Source: UBA6921 sp031363085
GTDB lineage: Bacteria > Pseudomonadota > Gammaproteobacteria > SG8-11
Direction of reading: 5' to 3'
DNA: 12,224 nt
NCBI GenBank assembly: GCA_031363085.1
Contig: JANLTU010000243.1
Coordinates: 1-12,224, forward strand
Positions 6,359-12,224 of the stretch are shown here, one piece after another; the stretch's first letter is position 1; each line of letters starts with the position of its first letter. Below the pieces are notes generated by a model, which did no database searches, had not been told where the DNA came from, and saw only the letters and a list, made by a program, of their open reading frames with translations. The position numbers and the translations under genes were made by a program.

Positions 6359-8769
6359 CCCACGTTCACCGGCACCAGCACCATCGTATCGTTGCCGAAG
6401 ATGTCGATGACTTTCACGGCCACGGTGTAGCGGCCCGCTTGAGTGTAGGTGTGCGGCGCGGAGATCAGCTCCAGGTTGCGGTCTCTGCGCGTGCGGAAGC
6501 TTTGCCATTCGTTTTCGAAGATATAGCTGCCGGTCCAGCGTTCTTCGAATTCCAGTTCATCAACGCCCGCCGTAGGTCGGGTTAGCGCAGCGTAACCCGA
6601 CATCTCTGTAGCTGCTTCCGCCGTCGGGTTACGCCCTTGCGGGCTAACCCGACCTACATCAACCCCAATACCGGCGTCTTTGGCCACCTTGATAATCTCT
6701 CTCCGACTCATATAGTCGAAGTCCACCGCCCAGTAATCCACCCAGTCGGTCCAGTGTTTGGTCAGCACATCGGTGGTGACCACGCCTTGCTTGTCCTTGC
6801 TCACCTTGATGAGCTGGCCGCGCTCGCCGCGCAGGTCGCACACCACGTCGCTTTTACCTTCTTTCAATTCGGCGGCCACGGCGTCGAGCAGGCCTTGGGT
6901 GTAATAAACGGAAAAATCCGTCAGCTCGATTTGCAACGTGAATTTGTCTTTTTTGGCGTAACGCGGCGTGGCCTCGACGAAGCTGATGTCGTGGAAGCGC
7001 ACCTGGCCTTTTTCCACCGCGCGCTTGTCGAACACTTCCGGCGGAATCTGCTTGGGCGCCAGGTCGATGCCTTTTTGCTTCGCCTCGTCGAGCACAGCGG
7101 GGAACAGGCCCATCTCGAACTCGAAGGCGAGCACGTCCACGCGCGAGGCGCCGCGCTTGCGGCATTCGGTGATGACTTCTTCCACGAACAGCCGGCCCAC
7201 GGGCAGGTTGATGGGGCCGACCACCACCAGCCGCCCCGCGTTCTTGCCGTGAAAGAAACTCTCGCCTTCTAGCGGCTGCGCCTTGTACGCGCGCAGGATG
7301 AGATCGCGGAACTCGCGTTCCTTCTGGGCCAGCGCCTGTTCCTTCTGTTTGCCGGTCAGCCTACCGCCGACGTTCAGATATGCCTGACGCTCGTAGCGGC
7401 CGAGGTTCAGCACCTCGAAGGCGCGGAACGGCTTGCCGGACTCCTTCAACTCGCGCTGCACCTGGATCAGGCGCTTGCGCGTGGTGTGGATGCCGAACTT
7501 GCCGAGGTCGGTGGCGATCCACTTGCGACCGAGCTTTTCCGCCACCGCCGCCGTGGTGCCGGAGCCGCAGAAAAAGTCGGCGACGAGGTCGCCTTCGTTG
7601 CTGCTGGCTTTGAGCACGCGCTCAATAAGCGTTTCTGGCTTCTGCGTTGGGTAGCCAATTTTCTCCGAAGAAATTCCTGTTACATTCGGAAGGTCAGACC
7701 AAATCGTGAGAAGCGGGATGCCTTGAACGTCTGCCAAATACTGCTTCCAACCGTTGAGGCTTGGTTTGCCATCTGCTTTAAGTTGAATTCGTCCATCAGC
7801 GAGCAGCCTTTCGAGGTCACTCGGCAGTCGCCGCCAGTGCCGACCGACTTTGGAGGGATTTACTCCACGCCACTCTTGTCCCGTTTCGCCTTTGCTGATG
7901 CCGGGAGCAGTTAAGTTGTCGAGTCGGTAGCGCCCGCGTTCGTCGTGATAGACATAAACTTTTTCAAGATACTCCGGGTCGTGTGGCTGGTATTGCTGAT
8001 TCCAAATTCGAGTCTCGGTCTTTGAGTAATAGAACAGACAGTCGTGGATGTTCCCGTGTCGTTTAGGGTCGTTGTGTGAGGATGTCCGCTTCCAAACGAT
8101 TTCTGAAACGTGGTTTGACTTTCCGAACACTTCATCCATCGCCAGACGGATGTATGAGTTCACCCGCCAATCACAATGCACATAGATGCTGCCCTCGTTG
8201 TGCATCAAATCCCGCATCAAGATCAGCCGCTCGTAAATCATCGAAATGAACGAATCCGCCCCGCGCCCCCAGGTGTCGCGGTAAGCGATCTGCTCCAGCA
8301 GATTCGGTTCCTTGTGGAAGGTCTCGCCGCCGATCTCGATGTCCATGGAAAAATCGGCGCCGACGTCGAAGGGCGGGTCGATGTAAATCAGCTTGAGCCC
8401 ACCCGCGTCTTCGATCTGGCGGCGCAGCGCGCCGCTCTTGAGGCTGGAGAGAATCAGCTTGTTGTCGCCCCAGATGAGTTTGTTGGTCCAGCCCTTGAGC
8501 TGGCGGCCGCGAAAGTCGAACAGCCCGAACTGCGGCGACTCCGGCACTTCTTTACGCGGCTCATCCACATGCTCCAGCGACTGGAACGGCAGCACCGTGG
8601 TGCACACGTCGCGGGTTTTGCCATTCCACACCAACTCCACCTCGCGCTTGTCCTCGAACAGCATGAAGCGGTATTTCTCCGGTAGCGCCTTGCCCTGCTG
8701 GATGAGCTGGACCAGATCGCGCTTCTCGGCGTCGGAAAGTTCGTAGGCTACTTTGGGTGGTTTGGCCAC
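6355..8769 (-). CDS. Type III-like DNA adenine methyltransferase, Mod subunit
   Basis: Beta-class amino-methyltransferase (motif IV precedes motif I), expected to methylate adenine N6 in a non-palindromic target and to pair with the Res subunit encoded upstream. It has 804 aa. Seen: catalytic motif IV IYIDPPFDVG (128-137); a long variable target-recognition region (about 203-376); GYPTQKPETLIERVL (372-386); SAM motif I ADFFCGSGTTAAVAEKLG (397-414); and WIATDLGKFG. A C-terminal accessory region ends in a PKD-like strand pattern (AGRYTVAVKVIDIFGNDT, 778-795). The start is GTG at 8769, with AGGGAA five bases upstream. Residues 705-737 are encoded by an inserted repeat, so the ancestral length was probably 771. 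The target-recognition part is poorer in GC than its flanks, a sign of exchange. The stop overlaps the rsmG start. Type III assignment rests on the Res partner. Confidence 0.9.
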   Translation of the reverse strand: MAKPPKVAYELSDAEKRDLVQLIQQGKALPEKYRFMLFEDKREVELVWNGKTRDVCTTVLPFQSLEHVDEPRKEVPESPQFGLFDFRGRQLKGWTNKLIWGDNKLILSSLKSGALRRQIEDAGGLKLIYIDPPFDVGADFSMDIEIGGETFHKEPNLLEQIAYRDTWGRGADSFISMIYERLILMRDLMHNEGSIYVHCDWRVNSYIRLAMDEVFGKSNHVSEIVWKRTSSHNDPKRHGNIHDCLFYYSKTETRIWNQQYQPHDPEYLEKVYVYHDERGRYRLDNLTAPGISKGETGQEWRGVNPSKVGRHWRRLPSDLERLLADGRIQLKADGKPSLNGWKQYLADVQGIPLLTIWSDLPNVTGISSEKIGYPTQKPETLIERVLKASSNEGDLVADFFCGSGTTAAVAEKLGRKWIATDLGKFGIHTTRKRLIQVQRELKESGKPFRAFEVLNLGRYERQAYLNVGGRLTGKQKEQALAQKEREFRDLILRAYKAQPLEGESFFHGKNAGRLVVVGPINLPVGRLFVEEVITECRKRGASRVDVLAFEFEMGLFPAVLDEAKQKGIDLAPKQIPPEVFDKRAVEKGQVRFHDISFVEATPRYAKKDKFTLQIELTDFSVYYTQGLLDAVAAELKEGKSDVVCDLRGERGQLIKVSKDKQGVVTTDVLTKHWTDWVDYWAVDFDYMSRREIIKVAKDAGIGVDVGRVSPQGRNPTAEAATEMSGYAALTRPTAGVDELEFEERWTGSYIFENEWQSFRTRRDRNLELISAPHTYTQAGRYTVAVKVIDIFGNDTMVLVPVNVG
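6559..6657 (-). repeat. Double-hairpin repeat inserted in frame within mod
   Basis: Outer arms GTAGGTCGGGTTAGC (6572-6586) and GCTAACCCGACCTAC (6643-6657) are perfectly complementary over 15 bp. Each half is itself a hairpin: GTCGGGTTA/TAACCCGAC at 6576-6584/6593-6601 and again at 6623-6631/6645-6653. The 7-bp direct repeat CATCAAC lies at 6558-6564 and 6657-6663, exactly 99 bp apart, so the added unit is 33 codons with no stop. In mod it yields residues 705-737 between two copies of GVD. The GTAGGTCGGGTTAGCGCAGCGTAACCCGAC type of unit is, from memory, a frequent dispersed palindrome in proteobacteria. Insertion with a target duplication is inferred from the direct repeats. Confidence 0.88.
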
Positions 8770-8780
8770 AGTGGTTCCCT
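8770..8780 (-). promoter_or_regulatory. Ribosome-binding site deciding the GTG start of mod
   Basis: Read on the minus strand, AGGGAA (8775-8780) lies five bases before the GTG at 8769. The REP block ends just upstream, so the mod leader is a structured palindrome followed directly by this site. Confidence 0.6.
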
Positions 8781-8884
8781 ATGGAGTGCAACATGGAGTG
8801 CGGGAGCTTGCTCCCGCTTTGATTCGCCGGGGCTTGCCCCGGCTTCGAAAGCGGCGGCGAGCAGCCGCACTCCAAAACACTCCA
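8781..8884. repeat. REP palindrome cluster between the transposase and mod
   Basis: Three consecutive hairpins: TGCGGGAGC/GCTCCCGC around 8799-8818, GCCGGGGC-TT-GCCCCGGC at 8826-8843, and GCGGC/GCCGC near 8851-8868. They are enclosed by inverted ends TGGAGTGCGG (8794-8803) and CCGCACTCCA (8865-8874). A partial extra end copy lies outside each side (GGAGTG at 8783-8788 and CACTCC at 8878-8883), so the boundaries are nearly symmetric. The same GGAGTGCGG/CGGGAGC core recurs at 9418-9471 on the other side of the RAYT gene. Such pairs are the known substrates and hallmark neighbours of RAYT transposases. The block fills the 117-nt gap and forms the mod leader. Confidence 0.85.
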
Positions 8885-8886
8885 AA

Positions 8887-9498
8887 TCAAAAATCATCTT
8901 GAACATGAAGGCGATCTGTTTTGAATGAGTAAATCGTTTTCACTTGCGCGGGCGTTGCCGTGCGCTCGAACCATGCGGCGGAACACCAGGGATATTGGTT
9001 GGCGATGGCCACCACTCCGTGCTTGACCGGATTTTGATGAACATACTGCAAGCGCGCGAGATACGACTTTTCGTGCGTCAACTGTGTGTCCCAATAGTTA
9101 TGCCAAACTTTGCGCCCAGGTGTTTCATCATAGCGATTGAGCGCGACTGCGGTGCGGGAATGCAGTTCGCGCAAAAAAACAGTCAACGTCGCGGCATCCG
9201 CCGGTGCGTGGGCGATGAAGTGGTAGTGATTGGAAAGCACGGACCACGCTTCCAGCCGCCACGTGTGTTTGCCGGCGATGGAAAGCAGTGCGTCATGAAG
9301 CATGCGTAGCCGGGGGCCGTCTTGAAAGAAATGCTGCTTCTGATACGTACCTGCGGTGATCATATAAGCGCCGGTTTCAGTCAGCCGATGCGTTGGCGCG
9401 TGCGGCCATGGCACTTTGGAGTGCGGCGGCTCGCTGCCACTTTGCAAAGCGGGAGCAAGCTCCCGCACTCCATATTCGTCTCGCTGGTTATTGGCCAT
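8887..9498 (-). CDS. REP-associated tyrosine transposase (RAYT, Y1/HUH family)
   Basis: Single-strand-specific HUH endonuclease of the IS200-like RAYT group, thought to act on REP hairpins. Seen: HUH motif HYH at 91-93 in VLSNHYHFIAH, LREL(H)SRTAVALNRYD (109-124), VWHNYWDTQLTHEKSY (131-146), and catalytic Tyr152 in LQYVHQNPVKHGVV. The conserved family start is near WPHAPTHRLTETGAYMITAGTY (from 31). The ATG at 9498 (203 aa) has AAAGAG upstream, but residues 11-28 are translated from a REP palindrome. An in-frame GTG at 9414 would give 175 aa beginning right at the conserved region. I keep the longer form with reservation. All catalytic residues look intact. It sits between rhuM and mod and so splits the R-M locus. 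Confidence 0.88.
   Translation of the reverse strand: MANNQRDEYGVRELAPALQSGSEPPHSKVPWPHAPTHRLTETGAYMITAGTYQKQHFFQDGPRLRMLHDALLSIAGKHTWRLEAWSVLSNHYHFIAHAPADAATLTVFLRELHSRTAVALNRYDETPGRKVWHNYWDTQLTHEKSYLARLQYVHQNPVKHGVVAIANQYPWCSAAWFERTATPAQVKTIYSFKTDRLHVQDDF
9418..9471. repeat. REP pair at the transposase 5' end
   Basis: Inverted ends GGAGTGCGG (9418-9426) and CCGCACTCC (9463-9471) enclose two hairpins, one a perfect CGGGAGC-AA-GCTCCCG (9450-9465). It shares its core with the cluster at 8781-8884, so the RAYT gene is bracketed by related REPs. It lies in frame inside the annotated transposase N-terminus, between the ATG at 9498 and a possible GTG start at 9414. If translation starts at the ATG, the hairpin lies in the coding mRNA right after the start. 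Confidence 0.85.
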
Positions 9499-9503
9499 GG
9501 CAG

Positions 9504-9850
9504 TCAGCTCTTTTTCGATTTATTGGTCTGGCCGGTCGTCTTGCGGAACCAACGGCAAGGATGGCGTCCAGATTGTAGTACTCGATTTCACGGGTAACCT
9601 GCCGTGCGCCTTCCTAGCGAACTATTCGGAATTTCCGAATAGTTCGCTCCAGCTCAAGCTCTCCTTCGGCAAAGATTCCCTTGAGGTGTTCATTGATGGT
9701 GGGAATCGTGACCTGAAATAATTCCGCCATCATTGCTTGAGATAGCCAAAGCGTTTCATTTTCAAAGCGGCACTCGATACGGGTGCGTCCGTCTTCGGTT
9801 TGATAGAGCAGGATTTCGCCGCCGGGCGGAGCGGGGTTGCGGTCTGTCAT
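9504..9850 (-). pseudogene. RhuM-family protein, broken by an amber codon and 3' loss
   Basis: The ATG at 9850 lies 4 nt after the res stop, with AAAAGG upstream. The product begins MTDRNPAPPGGEILLYQTED, and WLSQAMMAELFQVTIPTINE matches the conserved N-terminal DNA-binding-like part of the RhuM family (virulence/pathogenicity-island RhuM). The frame meets TAG at 9614-9616 after 78 codons, yet continues in the same frame as EGARQVTREIEYYNLDAIL, which is clearly the next conserved RhuM segment. Homologues have Gln or Arg at the stop position, so one base change (CAG to TAG) would explain it. After AVG the expected YRVRS block is missing; the sequence runs out within about 55 nt. In a shifted frame it reads WFRKTTGQTNKSKKS then TGA (9504-9506), perhaps the remnant of an original C-terminus. 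RhuM function is unsettled; the copy here is probably dead. Confidence 0.82.
9616..9648. repeat. Perfect 15-bp hairpin at the rhuM amber codon
   Basis: AGCGAACTATTCGGA (9616-9630) and TCCGAATAGTTCGCT (9634-9648) are perfect complements around ATT. The first base of the left arm belongs to the TAG of rhuM. It lies in family-conserved coding sequence (RTIRKFRIVR), so it may be a coding coincidence, but its perfection is notable. It has no U-tract suitable for a terminator on either strand. Confidence 0.6.
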
Positions 9851-9854
9851 GCCA

Positions 9855-12224
9855 TCAAGCCTTTTGGTATTCAGTGAAAGCGGCGGGCAGCGCGGCAAAG
9901 TGTTTGGGTTTATGCATTTCAAAACCAGCTTGATCCACATACACGAACCGGTACGCAGGGCCGCCCTCGGCTTGGCTCGCGCTGGTTGCATCTGCGCACC
10001 ACTGGCGCAAGCGAGCCATCTTTTGCGGCAGGTCGAGTTCGGCGCGGCCTTTGGTTTCAACGATCCAGACGGTGCCGTCGGCGGTCTTGACAAAAAAATC
10101 GGGAATGTAATTCGACAGCTCGCCGTCGGCTTTCACGTAGTCGATTTTGAAACCGACCGCGAGGTAGTTCTTGGCGAACGCGGCGACGTCCGGCGCGGTG
10201 TCGAGGAACGCTGCGAAAGTGAGCTCGAATCCACCCGCGTGCGGCTCGCCGACGATCTTGTTGAATAGCGATTTCTTCGCTGCGAAATAGGGCCGGTTTT
10301 CGGTGCGGAACGGGCGCGTGTCGCGCAGACGAATGCGGTCTTCGATACGCACTGACCCGGTGTCTTGCACGGTGAGTGCGTTGATGGCCTTCTTGAATGT
10401 ATCGAACAGAATCTTGCCGACCTCGGGCTCGGAAAGGTTGCGCAACACCACCGGGTCTTCGAGATTCACCGGAGAATTTGCGAACAGATGCCCGGTCATG
10501 AATTCTTTCACCTTGGGATACAGCACGTCGTAGCCGCCGACGAGGCGCAGCTCTTTCAATAATTGGCGCGCGAAAAAACCGACCACAGAACGGTAATCGG
10601 CGGGGCCAGAACCATCGAGTTGGATGACGTGATGCACCTCGGCGTCGAGCATGGTTTTGAACACGATCTCGCGCGTTTCTTCCGGCGTGAAGGGCTTCAG
10701 CGGAAGCTTGGGATTGCCAAGTTGCACCGGGTCGAGCGCATCGAGATTTTTGAATTCGCGGTTGAAGCGGCGCGCGAGTTTGGGGAGCGTGATGTCGAGC
10801 GCGTCGAGGTCTTTGTCAGTGTCTTGCGTATCCACTTCGACCACGAGTGAGTCCTTGCGACCCGCGCCCGGACCCATCGGCACATGTTCGAAGGTAACGC
10901 CCTCGCTGCGGATGGACTCGACGAATTCCATGAACGCGGGCGTCCCGATCACCGCAACGGTTTCGGGCGTGTCCGAACCGAAGTACATGCGGCGCAGACC
11001 GCGCCCCAAGGTTTGCTCGGGCAGAATATTGCTCTGCGCCGTATAGGCGCGCAGACCGACAATGGTGGTGACATTGCGCACGTCCCAGCCTTCCTTGAGC
11101 ATCAGCACCGAGACGATGGCTTTATACGGACTGTGCCAGGTATCGATTTCATTGGACTGCTTGCGCAATTTCTCCAACTCATCCTTGTTCTTGCCCGACG
11201 CGGCTTCCGAAATTTCGCCGTTGTTCTTGGTGTGGATGACCAGCACCGCACCCTGTAATTCGGGGCATATTTTTTCCAGATGCGCGCCGACCTCGTCGCA
11301 GTTGCGCGTGTCATCCACCATCACGAACAACACCGCTTTCTTGTCCGAGGCTGCGTGCTCGGCGTAATTCTTGCGCCACTCTTCGACGCCAAGTTGCAGG
11401 TAGTCAGCGTATTTTTCGGTAAAGATGGCGCTCTTGTGCTCTTGCAGGCGGGCGCGGCTGGCGGCATCCGGCAGTACCGGATGCTTGACGACGTTCTGGT
11501 GAATGGCCTCGACCAGCGGATAATCGGAAACGGTTTGCACGAAGATCGCGCCGTTGTTGTGGCGCGGCGTGGCGGTTACATCGACCTGCAACGCCAGACG
11601 GCGATCCTTCTGCAACATGCGGTGGTGAATGTCCTGAATGCTCTTGAACCAAGCCATGCGTGGATCGTGAATGTGATGCGCTTCGTCGTTGAACACGGCC
11701 AGTTCATCAATCTCGCGCACGATTTCGCCCAGATCAGTCTTGCTGTCGGTGGTCTTGCCGACCGGCTTGGGGCCAAAGGGTGACAGAAAATAATCGCGCA
11801 AGTCATCGTCGTCCAGCGACGGCTCGCGCACGTCGCCGAGATAGACGCGATGGATGTTGGTGAGAAACAGATTGCCGGTGTCGCGTTGCACGCGCACGTC
11901 GTCCTGAATGTGCAGCGTGAGCTGGAAATCGTCGCGCCAGTTGCGGCCTTGGTGGCCGTTGTCAGGCAGTATCGGATCGTTGAAGAAAATACGCAGCCCA
12001 TCGAAGTCGGCGCGCAGCCGGTCGAGAACAATGATGTTCGGCGCGATCAGCAAAAAATTACGCGCCAGCGTCGACTCGGGCTCATAGCGCTTGTGAAAAA
12101 AACTCCACGCGATCAGCAGCGACAACACCTTGGTTTTGCCCGCGCCGGTGGCCATTTTTACAACGTAACGCGGCCAGTTCTCGTCGAACATATTTGTCGA
12201 CACCGCGCCCGAGGCATCGAAGCG
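9855..12224 (-). CDS. Type III-like restriction subunit Res (N-terminus outside the window)
   Basis: ATP-dependent SF2 translocase plus nuclease that cuts DNA when the paired Mod recognises unmethylated sites. The frame is open to the window edge (RFDASGAV precedes the GTG at 12203), so that GTG is internal and an N-terminal part is missing; 789 residues are visible. Numbered from the GTG: Walker A MATGAGKT (17-24), LLIAPNIIVLDRLRADF (51-67), DEAH box FNDEAHHIHD (171-180), motif III VTATPRH (209-215), KEGWDVRNV (370-378) and motif VI EQTLGRGLRRM (396-406). The C-terminal nuclease shows the PD-ExK pattern PDFFV (701-705) and VETKG (715-719). All active motifs look intact. rhuM starts 4 nt after the stop. 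Gene order is res first and mod downstream, the reverse of the classic mod-res arrangement. Confidence 0.93.
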   Translation of the reverse strand, partial: RFDASGAVSTNMFDENWPRYVVKMATGAGKTKVLSLLIAWSFFHKRYEPESTLARNFLLIAPNIIVLDRLRADFDGLRIFFNDPILPDNGHQGRNWRDDFQLTLHIQDDVRVQRDTGNLFLTNIHRVYLGDVREPSLDDDDLRDYFLSPFGPKPVGKTTDSKTDLGEIVREIDELAVFNDEAHHIHDPRMAWFKSIQDIHHRMLQKDRRLALQVDVTATPRHNNGAIFVQTVSDYPLVEAIHQNVVKHPVLPDAASRARLQEHKSAIFTEKYADYLQLGVEEWRKNYAEHAASDKKAVLFVMVDDTRNCDEVGAHLEKICPELQGAVLVIHTKNNGEISEAASGKNKDELEKLRKQSNEIDTWHSPYKAIVSVLMLKEGWDVRNVTTIVGLRAYTAQSNILPEQTLGRGLRRMYFGSDTPETVAVIGTPAFMEFVESIRSEGVTFEHVPMGPGAGRKDSLVVEVDTQDTDKDLDALDITLPKLARRFNREFKNLDALDPVQLGNPKLPLKPFTPEETREIVFKTMLDAEVHHVIQLDGSGPADYRSVVGFFARQLLKELRLVGGYDVLYPKVKEFMTGHLFANSPVNLEDPVVLRNLSEPEVGKILFDTFKKAINALTVQDTGSVRIEDRIRLRDTRPFRTENRPYFAAKKSLFNKIVGEPHAGGFELTFAAFLDTAPDVAAFAKNYLAVGFKIDYVKADGELSNYIPDFFVKTADGTVWIVETKGRAELDLPQKMARLRQWCADATSASQAEGGPAYRFVYVDQAGFEMHKPKHFAALPAAFTEYQKA

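Noticed and set aside
6355..8769. Phase-variable mod (simple-sequence repeat switching)
   Set aside because: Type III mod genes are often phase variable, but I found no tetra- or pentanucleotide tract or long homopolymer in the gene or its leader.
8781..9471. Repeated palindromes as a CRISPR array
   Set aside because: The units are inverted REP hairpins of unequal length around a RAYT gene, without regular spacers or cas genes.
9614..9616. Amber codon in rhuM as programmed readthrough or recoding
   Set aside because: No recoding element or suppressor tRNA is visible, and the downstream part of the gene is also damaged, so simple decay is the better explanation. The adjacent hairpin alone is weak evidence.

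Overview
This window looks like chromosomal DNA from a GC-rich proteobacterium, probably gamma- or beta-proteobacterial. It carries the conserved rsmG-parA-parB block usually found near the replication origin, a FadI/FadJ-style beta-oxidation pair, a REP-associated tyrosine transposase (RAYT) with its palindromic REPs, and several other dispersed palindromic repeats. The taxonomic statement is inference; no rRNA or other marker is present.

Layout. Left part, plus strand: the 3' part of an acetyl-CoA acyltransferase (thiolase; its start lies outside the window), a FadJ-type enoyl-CoA hydratase/3-hydroxyacyl-CoA dehydrogenase, and a small thioredoxin-fold protein with a CASC motif. A 148-bp long imperfect inverted repeat (3736-3883) fills the gap to the next gene. 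Everything to the right is on the minus strand, so transcription runs from the right edge leftward: type III restriction subunit Res (N-terminus outside the window), a broken rhuM gene, a RAYT transposase flanked by REP palindromes, the type III methyltransferase Mod, then rsmG, parA and parB.

Function. Mod and Res form a type III-like restriction-modification system: a beta-class adenine methyltransferase plus a DEAH helicase with a C-terminal PD-ExK nuclease. Housekeeping genes lie directly downstream. The mod stop codon overlaps the rsmG start codon (ATGA), so a defence locus is physically and probably translationally tied to a 16S rRNA methyltransferase gene and then to the chromosome-partition genes.

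The most striking features are small and repeat-driven. An 86-bp double-hairpin repeat has entered the mod coding sequence with flanking 7-bp direct repeats. The added unit is exactly 99 bp, so the reading frame survives with 33 extra residues. Another repeat supplies the last codons and stop of rsmG. REP palindromes appear to encode part of the N-terminus of the transposase and form the mod leader. rhuM has been reduced by an in-frame amber codon and loss of most of its 3' part. The central target-recognition region of Mod is visibly poorer in GC than its flanks. I see no wholly new gene system; the novelty lies in repeats remodelling the ends and interiors of genes, and in the R-M to rsmG junction.
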